Source: a virus
IMG/VR virus record: IMGVR_UViG_3300025128_000442
Coordinates: 1 to 20,503 of that record
Direction: 5' to 3' (one strand)
DNA length: 20,503 bases
Shown: positions 1 to 4,194 of the stretch, one piece after another
How positions within the stretch are numbered: position 1 is the stretch's first letter
Layout of the letters: each line of letters begins with the position of its first letter
Position numbers and translations under genes: made by a program
Notes under the pieces: generated by a model
Told to the model about the DNA's origin: nothing
What the model saw: the letters and a program-made list of their open reading frames with translations, nothing else
Databases searched by the model: none

Positions 1-27
1 ATTTGCGACTGTGAGGCTTGCACCCCA

Positions 28-498
28 TTAAGAAGCGTCTGCACTCACATCGTCGAACGTAGCGTTGTCGATGATTTCATCCGTAAAATCGTATGCTGAG
101 TGGTTTTCATTGAATTTTTCGATGGCTTCTTCCTCACTTTTCGCCTGAATCGACGTGTAAAAAGTGCCAGTGTATTCAACCGTGATTTCAAAATCACGTT
201 GGATAGCAATCTTTTCTTCGAGTTCTTCGCCCTCATACGTATTGATTGCTGAACGTAAGCGGAATATGTCATCGAATAACATCACGATTTTGTTCTGCAC
301 GATGCCCAGTTTTTCGTGCAATTCTTCGGGTAGATCCTCTTTGCTCAACAGGTACTTGTTATCGACGAGCGTTTTCACGTACTCATCCTTATCAATCATC
401 CACAACTTTCTTGCAACTTGTCTTGATTGCTCGTAAAGACTGTGTACAGCTTCGACTTCGCTCTCATTCAACTCAACTTCGTTTGATACGTATGACAT
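28..498 (-). CDS. Hypothetical acidic early protein, possible DpnD/PcfM-like C-terminal domain
   Basis: A 156-residue acidic protein (starts MSYVSNEVEL) of unknown function. The N-terminal two thirds is predicted helical and rich in Glu, Asp and Lys. The last ~50 residues (from about FEITVEYTGT, then QAKSEEEAIEKFNENH) have the beta-strand plus 'A.SEEEA' helix pattern of small DpnD/PcfM-like domains; I infer this by eye and am not sure. The upstream in-frame ATG at 630 is rejected because the leader motif shared by all genes of this strand (508-523, CACGAAAGG) sits just before the ATG at 498. A 6-bp hairpin (494-508) covers this start codon. The leader lies directly downstream of a hammerhead ribozyme, so this gene probably has a processed 5' end. 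Confidence 0.75.
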   Translation of the reverse strand: MSYVSNEVELNESEVEAVHSLYEQSRQVARKLWMIDKDEYVKTLVDNKYLLSKEDLPEELHEKLGIVQNKIVMLFDDIFRLRSAINTYEGEELEEKIAIQRDFEITVEYTGTFYTSIQAKSEEEAIEKFNENHSAYDFTDEIIDNATFDDVSADAS

Positions 499-508
499 TT
501 TCAATGTC
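494..508 (-). promoter_or_regulatory. Start-codon hairpin of the 28-498 gene
   Basis: On the minus strand GACAUU pairs with AAUGUC around a GAA loop. The start codon lies in the 3' arm. It belongs to a set of small hairpins at the starts of most genes on this strand. The structure is seen; an effect on translation is inferred. Confidence 0.5.
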
Positions 509-526
509 CTTTCGTGATTGGGTATT

Positions 527-579
527 GGCTGTTTCATGCTTTCGCAATCATCAGGCAGGATACACATCCCGCTACAACC
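527..579 (-). ncRNA. Hammerhead ribozyme, type III
   Basis: Read on the minus strand from 579 to 527. Stem III is GGUUGU with ACAGCC (6 bp, one G-U). The cleavage triplet GUA ends at 573. Stem I is GCGGGAU / AUCCUGC with a GUGU loop. Then come the core CUGAUGA, stem II UGC / GCA with a GAAA loop and a flanking U-U, and the second core strand GAAA. All invariant core positions (C3 U4 G5 A6 G8 A9, G12 A13 A14, A15.1-U16.1, H17) are present. Predicted cleavage is between 573 and 572, leaving a 5'-OH on the RNA that carries the downstream gene (28-498). Stem III is the open stem. Hammerheads are known from phage genomes; activity here is inferred. Confidence 0.88.
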
Positions 580-608
580 CCTCACAGGCCACCTAACGGC
601 CTGTGAGG
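580..608 (-). other. Strong 11-bp hairpin after the 617-919 gene
   Basis: CCTCACAGGCC pairs perfectly with GGCCTGTGAGG around a 7-nt loop. It lies between the stop codon of the 617-919 gene and the hammerhead at 527-579. There is no U tract, so it is unlikely to be an intrinsic terminator. After ribozyme cleavage it would be close to the 3' end of the upstream mRNA, where such a hairpin would block 3'-5' exonucleases (inference). Confidence 0.75.
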
Positions 609-616
609 TGTGTTGG

Positions 617-919
617 CTACTCAGATCCAAAGAATGCTTCTATTGCGTCTATGACGATAGACACGGTTTCATTCTCATTGTCAATCCTGACGGGGAGATA
701 TCCACGTAGTGCATCTTCGATAATGTTACGGTCTACTCCGTAGCCTTCCGACCATAACTCCGTCCAATCGTATAGGTGGGACGCATCCTCACCTCTACGT
801 TCCAATTCTTTGCGGATGTCCATATCCCATACGCTGTTTCGCCACATACCAGTGGCAGACCAGAATTGGTTTGAACCTAGGCAAATCACTTTGCCAGCGA
901 TTGCTGTTTGTGTAGTCAT
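617..919 (-). CDS. Hypothetical early protein, 100 aa
   Basis: Unknown function; I recognise no family. The protein starts MTTQTAIAGK, has a Trp-rich first half (FWSATGMWRNSVWDMDI) and a helical acidic C-terminus ending FFGSE. An in-frame ATG at 952 would add 11 residues, but those codons are the leader motif (929-945, CACGAAAG) found before every gene on this strand, so the ATG at 919 is the better start. It is the first gene after the promoter at 967-995. It is followed by an 11-bp hairpin and a hammerhead, which would separate its mRNA from that of the next gene. Confidence 0.72.
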   Translation of the reverse strand: MTTQTAIAGKVICLGSNQFWSATGMWRNSVWDMDIRKELERRGEDASHLYDWTELWSEGYGVDRNIIEDALRGYLPVRIDNENETVSIVIDAIEAFFGSE

Positions 920-966
920 GAGAAACTCGCTTTCGTGGTTGGGGTTTGTCAACTTCGACGCTAATC

Positions 967-995
967 AATCTATCGGCATCGAATTTGACTGTCAA
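967..995 (-). promoter_or_regulatory. Promoter for the 617-919 and 28-498 genes
   Basis: On the minus strand a perfect -35 TTGACA (995-990) is followed after 17 nt by TAGATT (972-967). The spacer holds GATGCCGATAG, a word also found in the promoter at 2560-2588. A second AATTTGACA-like box lies just upstream (about 1001-1009). Sigma-70 type by sequence; not tested. Confidence 0.6.
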
Positions 996-1038
996 CAACA
1001 AATTTGACATTTTGTTGGGTTACCGTAGGTAAAAAAGT

Positions 1039-1251
1039 TCATTCGGGATAGTAATCTTCAGCACTATCTTCCGGTATGTATTCTTTGATGATGTCACCAT
1101 CCTCAAAGAGCGTCACAGTTTCACCCCCTGCTCTACTAAAGCCTGAGAGTGATACTTGCTTGTATTCATTGAATAATGAGATAGCCTTTTCGCTATTGTT
1201 CCCATTCCATACATTACCGACGTTATCTACGTATAGTTCGTAAAGTGACAT
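1039..1251 (-). CDS. Hypothetical early protein, 70 aa
   Basis: Small protein of unknown function (starts MSLYELYVDN, ends EDSAEDYYPE) with an acidic tail. The ATG at 1251 is preferred to the in-frame TTG at 1254. The leader motif CACGAAAGG (1261-1277) precedes it with normal spacing. The pattern 'VGNVWNGNNSEKAISLFNEYKQVS' suggests a short beta hairpin and a helix. It is the last gene of its unit: T-rich DNA follows the stop and the next promoter begins about 45 bases on. Upstream lie a 10-bp hairpin and the tRNA-like minihelix at 1308-1351. Confidence 0.72.
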   Translation of the reverse strand: MSLYELYVDNVGNVWNGNNSEKAISLFNEYKQVSLSGFSRAGGETVTLFEDGDIIKEYIPEDSAEDYYPE

Positions 1252-1280
1252 CAAATTAAACCTTTCGTGATTAGGGTATA

Positions 1281-1305
1281 CGTGACTCCCCCTATGGGAG
1301 TCACG
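1281..1305 (-). other. 5'-leader hairpin with AUAGG loop, copy 1
   Basis: CGUGACUCCC pairs with GGGAGUCACG (10 bp) around the loop AUAGG. It lies between the minihelix at 1308-1351 and the leader of the 1039-1251 gene. The copy at 1918-1942 has the same loop and length with compensatory base-pair changes. It would become the 5' hairpin of the mature mRNA. The arm CGUGA could instead pair with UCACG in the leader next to the Shine-Dalgarno. Confidence 0.72.
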
Positions 1306-1307
1306 AA

Positions 1308-1351
1308 GTCACCGTTTGGGGCTTGAACCCAAATGCCTGCCTGTCAGTGAC
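1308..1351 (-). ncRNA. tRNA-like minihelix, copy 1 (44 nt)
   Basis: Minus strand, 5' end at 1351. GUCACUG (acceptor-like 5' strand), 11-nt linker ACAGGCAGGCA, then a T arm UUUGGG / CCCAAA with loop UUCAAGC, then CGGUGAC closing the 7-bp stem with one G-U. The loop fits the tRNA T-loop consensus UUCRANY with G53-C61. D and anticodon arms and a CCA end are absent, so it is not a tRNA. Acceptor stem plus T arm is the minimal recognition unit of RNase P and RNase Z, which suggests an RNA-processing site. Two other copies have identical geometry. Confidence 0.75.
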
Positions 1352-1352
1352 A

Positions 1353-1368
1353 CCTGCTATTAAGCAGG
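1353..1368 (-). other. Stop-codon hairpin of the ardA-like gene
   Basis: CCUGCU pairs with AGCAGG around the tetraloop UAAU, which contains the UAA stop of the 1360-1890 gene. It ends one base before the 5' strand of the minihelix at 1308-1351. If the minihelix is cut at its 5' side, this hairpin becomes the 3' end of the mRNA. Confidence 0.65.
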
Positions 1369-1890
1369 AGCGAAGATGTAATCTTCGCCTTCGTACTCGA
1401 CAAATGAGTAGTTGTTTTCATACTCTCTGAGTATTAAATCCTCGTTAAGGTAGGGGATAAAGAAGTCTAAGACTTCTCTTGTTTGACCGGAACATTCCAC
1501 CCAATGGTCTACAGACCAATCTTTACGGTCGGTGGTATATCCCATATAAGAATTCTCGAAATGGGATTCATCCCATCGTCCGAAGTTGCTTACATATGCT
1601 TCAACAGCCTCACGGCTGTATTTCTCATACATCCTGACACGTTCGGCTATGTCGTGCAGGACTCCGGTGCAGTCGAAGCCACCACCCCCATCAATATCTA
1701 GATATTCATGGTCGTGGATTTCCCATTCTTCGGCATACTCTGAAGGGGATGCTTCGAGCATTTGCTCGACTTCGAGGTACATACCTTCGGCATCATCCGT
1801 TGCGTCTATCCATTTGCCGTGGAGTATTCCTTCGGAATATGACGCTAAACAGGCAGCGTAAAAGCGTGGTTGAACTTTTGTAGTTTGCAT
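1360..1890 (-). CDS. ardA: ArdA-like antirestriction protein
   Basis: ArdA proteins mimic B-form DNA and block type I restriction-modification enzymes when phage or plasmid DNA enters the cell. This protein is 176 aa, close to the usual ~165-180, and strongly acidic. Family hallmarks are the N-terminal 'FYAACLASYSEGILHGKWID' (ArdA: LxxYNxGxLhGxWID), then a helix with 'LEASPSEYAEEWEIHDHEYLDI' (ArdA: EEWAIHDYEGF) and acidic helices to the C-terminus (EYENNYSFVEYEGEDYIF). The ATG at 1890 follows the leader CACGGAGG. Its A and U lie in the loop of a perfect 6-bp hairpin (1883-1897). Upstream are the minihelix at 1945-1988 and a 10-bp hairpin; downstream are the stop-codon hairpin and minihelix at 1308-1351. 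Early antirestriction fits the inferred early role of this region. Confidence 0.88.
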   Translation of the reverse strand: MQTTKVQPRFYAACLASYSEGILHGKWIDATDDAEGMYLEVEQMLEASPSEYAEEWEIHDHEYLDIDGGGGFDCTGVLHDIAERVRMYEKYSREAVEAYVSNFGRWDESHFENSYMGYTTDRKDWSVDHWVECSGQTREVLDFFIPYLNEDLILREYENNYSFVEYEGEDYIFAPA

Positions 1891-1897
1891 AGCAAAC
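1883..1897 (-). promoter_or_regulatory. Start-codon hairpin of the ardA-like gene
   Basis: GUUUGC pairs with GCAAAC around the loop UAU. The A and U of the start codon are in the loop and the G is the first paired base. The genes starting at 2501 and 3309 place their start codon in the same way. Confidence 0.6.
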
Positions 1898-1917
1898 CTC
1901 CGTGATTAAGGGTTTAA

Positions 1918-1942
1918 CGTGAACCCCCCTATGGGGTTCACG
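1918..1942 (-). other. 5'-leader hairpin with AUAGG loop, copy 2
   Basis: CGUGAACCCC pairs with GGGGUUCACG (10 bp) around AUAGG. Compared with the copy at 1281-1305 two pairs change in both arms (C-G to A-U, U-A to C-G) while loop and length stay the same, which supports selection on structure. It lies between the minihelix at 1945-1988 and the leader of the ardA-like gene. Confidence 0.75.
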
Positions 1943-1944
1943 AG

Positions 1945-1988
1945 GTCACCGTCTAGGACTTGAACCTAGAAGTAGGCCGTTCGGCGAC
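1945..1988 (-). ncRNA. tRNA-like minihelix, copy 2 (44 nt)
   Basis: Minus strand, 5' end at 1988. GUCGCCG, linker AACGGCCUACU, T arm UCUAGG / CCUAGA with loop UUCAAGU, then CGGUGAC (7-bp stem with one G-U). Same 7-11-19-7 layout as the other two copies. Stem sequences differ but pairing is kept, so this is a structured RNA family and not a simple repeat. It directly follows the stop-codon hairpin of the 1998-2501 gene. Confidence 0.77.
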
Positions 1989-1989
1989 T

Positions 1990-2007
1990 AGAGTTGTTTA
2001 CAACTCT
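1990..2007 (-). other. Stop-codon hairpin of the 1998-2501 gene
   Basis: AGAGUUG pairs with CAACUCU around UAAA, which contains the UAA stop. One base separates it from the minihelix at 1945-1988. Same arrangement as at 1353-1368 and 2653-2670. Confidence 0.68.
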
Positions 2008-2501
2008 GTGTAGCACTCAGAATCGTCGATACGGGCAAGGTATCGTACAACGTCCGAGCCAAGCAAATTTAGGTCGTTAGACCATGTGAAAAATGGTTCA
2101 TTGTCGATTATGTCGATGAATTCGATTACCTTTTCATCTTTGATGAATTGCCTGAAGTCTTGCTTATCTTCGTCTGATAAATCAGACGATGACCAATCAT
2201 CGTTTATGGCAGCACTTGCAAAGCAAGCTGGTAACTTAAATACGTAGTATCCACGTGTTTCGCTCCAAAGTTTCTCCATAGCTTCAGCTTCGCTGTCATA
2301 CGGAATCCACTCCGTACAATCGAGGTAGCCATCGGCGGACAATCTACCGATTGTGCCGGTTTCCTTTTCTACGGATACGTAGACTCCTTCATCCTTTAGG
2401 ATTGAACCAGCATGTTCTATGGCATCAGCCACAGATGGGAAGTAGTCGATACCATTAACTACGTAGTAGTCGCCGGTGACAAATTGAGGTGTCATATGCA
2501 T
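1998..2501 (-). CDS. Hypothetical early protein, 167 aa
   Basis: Unknown function. The acidic protein starts MHMTPQFVTG. Residues ~20-60 look like a beta/helix repeat (YFPSVADAIEHAGSILKDEG), residues ~105-125 are an acidic helix (DLSDEDKQDFRQFIKDEKV), and the end carries 'PFFTWSNDLNLLGSDVVRY', a Trp-containing motif resembling ones in small plasmid and phage proteins whose function I cannot name. The ATG at 2501 is chosen over 2495 by spacing to the Shine-Dalgarno (CACGGAG, 8 nt). The protein is about the size of the ardA-like product and similarly acidic, so a DNA-mimic role is possible, but nothing in the sequence proves it. First gene after the promoter at 2560-2588. Confidence 0.75.
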   Translation of the reverse strand: MHMTPQFVTGDYYVVNGIDYFPSVADAIEHAGSILKDEGVYVSVEKETGTIGRLSADGYLDCTEWIPYDSEAEAMEKLWSETRGYYVFKLPACFASAAINDDWSSSDLSDEDKQDFRQFIKDEKVIEFIDIIDNEPFFTWSNDLNLLGSDVVRYLARIDDSECYTEL

Positions 2502-2507
2502 AGCATA
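2495..2507 (-). promoter_or_regulatory. Start-codon hairpin of the 1998-2501 gene
   Basis: UAUGC pairs with GCAUA (5 bp) around the loop UAU. The A and U of the start codon are in the loop and its G closes the stem, as in the ardA-like gene. Confidence 0.45.
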
Positions 2508-2533
2508 AACTCCGTGATTAAGGTTTGGGGTTT

Positions 2534-2550
2534 GGCAGCAATTTGCCGCC
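2534..2550 (-). other. Hairpin near the predicted transcript 5' end
   Basis: GGCGGC pairs with GCUGCC (one G-U) around AAAUU. It lies just downstream of the predicted start of transcription from the promoter at 2560-2588, so it would be a 5'-terminal hairpin. A stability role is inferred. Confidence 0.45.
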
Positions 2551-2559
2551 GAGAATTAC

Positions 2560-2588
2560 AAAGTAACATAACTATCGGCATTTGTCAA
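2560..2588 (-). promoter_or_regulatory. Promoter for the 1998-2501 / ardA-like unit
   Basis: Minus strand: perfect -35 TTGACA (2588-2583), 17-nt spacer containing AATGCCGATAG, -10 TACTTT (2565-2560). Another TGTCAA-type box lies about 15 bases upstream. It shares the TTTGACA environment and the word ATGCCGATAG with the promoter at 967-995. Confidence 0.55.
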
Positions 2589-2608
2589 ACACAAACTTGA
2601 CAGTTAAT

Positions 2609-2652
2609 TTCCCCTTTGGGGAGTTGAACCCCAACGTAGGCCAACAGGGGAA
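2609..2652 (-). ncRNA. tRNA-like minihelix, copy 3 (44 nt)
   Basis: Minus strand, 5' end at 2652. UUCCCCU, linker GUUGGCCUACG, T arm UUGGGG / CCCCAA with loop UUCAACU, then AGGGGAA: a 7-bp stem with only Watson-Crick pairs, extendable by one U-A. Layout is identical to the other copies. The linker shares GGCCUAC with the copy at 1945-1988. Here the element marks the end of a unit, with the next promoter 20 bases on, so it may define an mRNA 3' end. Confidence 0.75.
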
Positions 2653-2670
2653 AGACATACTAGTATGTCT
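2653..2670 (-). other. Stop-codon palindrome of the 2660-2950 gene
   Basis: AGACATACTAGTATGTCT is an 18-base perfect palindrome. As RNA it folds to a 7-bp hairpin whose CUAG loop contains the UAG stop. It abuts the minihelix at 2609-2652. Confidence 0.7.
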
Positions 2671-2950
2671 CAGGTGGCACAAAGTCGATTATGCCTAATG
2701 TGCGACCATCGTATGAGTAGACTGCCTGAAGGCAATTGTCATTGCCTACGTGGGATTCGCCTATGATGTAGGCAAGTTTGTTTATGGGTACGAAGTGGTC
2801 GCTAACTCCGGCTCCCTCAAGAAGTAGCGAAGCTACTTCGTAAGCATTTTCGTTTTTGACTTTGGTATGGCGTTTTACGTCGATTTCCTTCGGAATTCCA
2901 TCGTGCATATCGCCTATACATGAGCCTATTTCGATTTCGTAATCAAACAT
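2660..2950 (-). CDS. Hypothetical early protein, 96 aa
   Basis: Unknown function. It starts MFDYEIEIGS and appears to alternate short beta strands (YEIEIGSCIGD, QAVYSYDGRTLGIIDF) with one central helix (ENAYEVASLLLEG), as in small single-domain alpha/beta proteins. I see no metal-binding or catalytic motif. The ATG at 2950 has GGAG 8 nt upstream; the GGA sits in the loop of a hairpin (2954-2968). Only 26 bases separate it from the preceding gene at 2977-3309, and this is the one junction of the upper unit with no ribozyme, minihelix or long hairpin, so the two genes may stay on one mRNA. Confidence 0.72.
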   Translation of the reverse strand: MFDYEIEIGSCIGDMHDGIPKEIDVKRHTKVKNENAYEVASLLLEGAGVSDHFVPINKLAYIIGESHVGNDNCLQAVYSYDGRTLGIIDFVPPETY

Positions 2951-2953
2951 GTC

Positions 2954-2968
2954 ATTTACTCCGTAAAT
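2954..2968 (-). promoter_or_regulatory. Shine-Dalgarno-in-loop hairpin, 2660-2950 gene
   Basis: AUUUAC pairs with GUAAAU around the triloop GGA, which is the Shine-Dalgarno core. The hairpins at 3735-3751 and 4195-4209 have the same design with changed stems. Confidence 0.6.
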
Positions 2969-2976
2969 GGGGTTAA

Positions 2977-3309
2977 TTAAACTCTGTCCAAACTAGTTTG
3001 GACGTATTCCGCTTCCATCGCTACAATACGGCTGAATTCTTTTAGTGCTTTGTCTAGATTACCCATAGGGTGGTATTGACCATTGCCAAAAAAACTGTGT
3101 TTAATTTCGTTATTTTCGGTGTATGCAGCTTCGCTGACAACCTCATTACACACTACGAGCATGTCCTGACTTTTATCAATCCTGACTACAACCCTATAGG
3201 GTTGGTTCCACATTCGTTTTATAATCGGCGAAGCCGCAATAATGGGCGAGTAGTCGATTTTGCCATTGTCTACTACGTAGACAGTCTTTTTGAATTCGTC
3301 GTATTTCAT
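2977..3309 (-). CDS. Hypothetical early protein, 110 aa
   Basis: Unknown function. It starts MKYDEFKKTV; residues ~8-50 are beta-rich (VYVVDNGKID, YRVVVRIDKS, MLVVCNEVV) and the C-terminus is a helix (LDKALKEFSRIVAMEAEYVQ). The longer reading frame back to 3444 is rejected because that extension is the hammerhead at 3346-3404 and the end of the previous gene. The ATG at 3309 follows CACGGAGG (3318-3334), and its A and U lie in the loop of a 7-bp hairpin. After ribozyme cleavage the mRNA would start at 3380 with the ribozyme's stem-I hairpin. Confidence 0.74.
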   Translation of the reverse strand: MKYDEFKKTVYVVDNGKIDYSPIIAASPIIKRMWNQPYRVVVRIDKSQDMLVVCNEVVSEAAYTENNEIKHSFFGNGQYHPMGNLDKALKEFSRIVAMEAEYVQTSLDRV

Positions 3310-3319
3310 TCTGAAATAC
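3301..3319 (-). promoter_or_regulatory. Start-codon hairpin of the 2977-3309 gene
   Basis: GUAUUUC pairs with GAAAUAC (7 bp) around AGAAU. The A and U of the start codon end the loop and its G is the first paired base. Confidence 0.55.
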
Positions 3320-3345
3320 CTCCGTGAATGGGTTACGTGGAATCT

Positions 3346-3404
3346 GCCATCATCAGACGTAGGCCGATTAACGCCTACATGACACCCCATAGGGGTGTTT
3401 CGGC
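3346..3404 (-). ncRNA. Hammerhead ribozyme, type II, copy A
   Basis: Minus strand from 3404 to 3346: stem II strand GCC, core GAAA, stem III ACACCCC / GGGGUGU with loop UAU, cleavage triplet GUC (C at 3381), stem I AUGUAGGC / GCCUACGU with 8-nt loop GUUAAUCG, core CUGAUGA, then U and GGC pairing with GCC. Stem II is the open stem, only 3 bp with one extra U after A9; this is the weak point for activity. Predicted cleavage is between 3381 and 3380. The element starts at the base right after the UAA stop of the 3405-3731 gene, so the ribozyme's stem III becomes that mRNA's 3' hairpin. Confidence 0.87.
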
Positions 3405-3731
3405 TTAGGAATGGGTATGTCCATCGGGTTCGATACCGAGCCACATGGTGTTACCGGCTTCGCCGGTTACCTCGACCATCCAACACCCAAAACCACTTTG
3501 TGGTTGTCCTACCTTCGCCCATCGTTCTCCTAGTCTGCCATAGGCAGCAATTTGTTCAGGGGTTCCGGTGAATCGCCACATGTCGGATTCTGCACTATCC
3601 CTATCGGGATAAGTCCAAGAACTCAGCTTTTCGTATGGCCCACATTCGGGACATAATGTCCCGATATAGTATCCTGCTGCTGATTTTAGAACCTTCGGTT
3701 CTAGTACGGTTCCACATTCTTCACATGCCAT
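3405..3731 (-). CDS. Zinc-ribbon early protein, 108 aa
   Basis: Protein of unknown function with an N-terminal zinc ribbon: CEEC at residues 3-6 and CPEC at 27-30 form a four-cysteine site. Residues ~36-75 are helical with Trp and Arg (WRFTGTPEQIAAYGRLGERW); the C-terminus is beta-like (GCWMVEVTGEAGNTMWLGIEPDG). Small zinc ribbons often bind nucleic acid or host RNA polymerase, but the target is not visible here. The ATG at 3731 follows ACGGAG, whose GGA is in the loop of a 7-bp hairpin (3735-3751). It is flanked by hammerheads on both sides (3767-3825 upstream, 3346-3404 downstream), so its mRNA would be released as a single-gene RNA of about 420 nt. Confidence 0.8.
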   Translation of the reverse strand: MACEECGTVLEPKVLKSAAGYYIGTLCPECGPYEKLSSWTYPDRDSAESDMWRFTGTPEQIAAYGRLGERWAKVGQPQSGFGCWMVEVTGEAGNTMWLGIEPDGHTHS

Positions 3732-3734
3732 GAT

Positions 3735-3751
3735 ATTTAACTCCGTTAAAT
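3735..3751 (-). promoter_or_regulatory. Shine-Dalgarno-in-loop hairpin, 3405-3731 gene
   Basis: AUUUAAC pairs with GUUAAAU (7 bp) around the triloop GGA. This is one pair longer than at 2954-2968, with the same loop and position. Confidence 0.62.
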
Positions 3752-3766
3752 GGGGTCGAGGTATCT

Positions 3767-3825
3767 GCCATCGTCAGGCACGGAGCGATAAGCCTCCGCA
3801 CGACTCCCCTTCGGGGAGTTTCGGC
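3767..3825 (-). ncRNA. Hammerhead ribozyme, type II, copy B
   Basis: Minus strand from 3825 to 3767: GCC, core GAAA, stem III ACUCCCC / GGGGAGU with loop GAA, triplet GUC (C at 3802), stem I GUGCGGAG / CUCCGUGC (two wobble pairs) with 8-nt loop GCUUAUCG, core CUGACGA (C at variable position 7), then U and GGC closing on GCC. It has the same 59-nt length and layout as copy A. Stems I and III differ in sequence but stay paired, which is strong covariation. Predicted cleavage is between 3802 and 3801. It starts one base after the UAA stop of the 3827-4189 gene. Confidence 0.88.
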
Positions 3826-3826
3826 T

Positions 3827-4189
3827 TTATGCGTTGACTACTACGTAGTTGGGGACAGCCCCCGAACTATCGCCACACCTATCTGCATGTTTGATAGCAT
3901 CTTCGATGCTCTCAAAGATGTAATCCTCGTTGTACCAACCCCATCTATCGCCGCAACACCTACAATCCTTGCCTTCGGCAACACCGTTCAGATAGAGACC
4001 TACGGTCTCAGCGGCTTTGGTGGCGGTATCAATCACCGATTCAATAGCATCTTCGATGCTTTCGTCGGTGTACCAATCGTCATCGCCCATCTCGAGCCTA
4101 TCGTCCCCAAAGGGGACGTTCACGATGATATATTTGGCGGGATAGGTATAGTATCCGCCTGAATTGCCTTGGCTGAACATGATAATCAT
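3827..4189 (-). CDS. Cysteine-rich acidic early protein, 120 aa
   Basis: Unknown function. It starts MIIMFSQGNS and has an N-terminal Gly/Tyr-rich segment, then two similar helices (DESIEDAIESV at ~43-53 and FESIEDAIKHA at ~92-102) flanking a cysteine cluster CRCCGDRWGWY (~76-86). With the later Cys of ADRCGD this could bind a metal. The repeated ESIEDAI helix suggests an internal duplication. The ATG at 4189 has GGAG upstream in a hairpin loop; an internal ATG at 4180 would remove three residues. A 10-bp hairpin lies upstream (4223-4248) and the type II hammerhead copy B starts one base after its stop codon. Confidence 0.74.
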   Translation of the reverse strand: MIIMFSQGNSGGYYTYPAKYIIVNVPFGDDRLEMGDDDWYTDESIEDAIESVIDTATKAAETVGLYLNGVAEGKDCRCCGDRWGWYNEDYIFESIEDAIKHADRCGDSSGAVPNYVVVNA

Positions 4190-4194
4190 GGCGC

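Noticed and set aside
1-27. A fourth minihelix, from GGGGTGCAAGCC on the minus strand at the window edge
   Set aside because: The loop is T-loop-like but the arm does not pair for more than 3-4 positions and no acceptor partner is found; the window is cut off here.
1308-1351. True tRNA gene, suggested by the GGTTCAAGCC T loop (also at 1945 and 2609)
   Set aside because: No D arm, anticodon arm or CCA; the 7-bp stem closes after only an 11-nt linker, in all three copies.
1945-1988. Twister ribozyme, because twister hairpins also carry a CAAG loop
   Set aside because: The conserved U-A cleavage loop and the AUAAA and GUGG segments of twister are absent.
3310-3444. N-terminal extension of the 2977-3309 gene
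   Set aside because: It would translate the hammerhead and skip the conserved leader motif.
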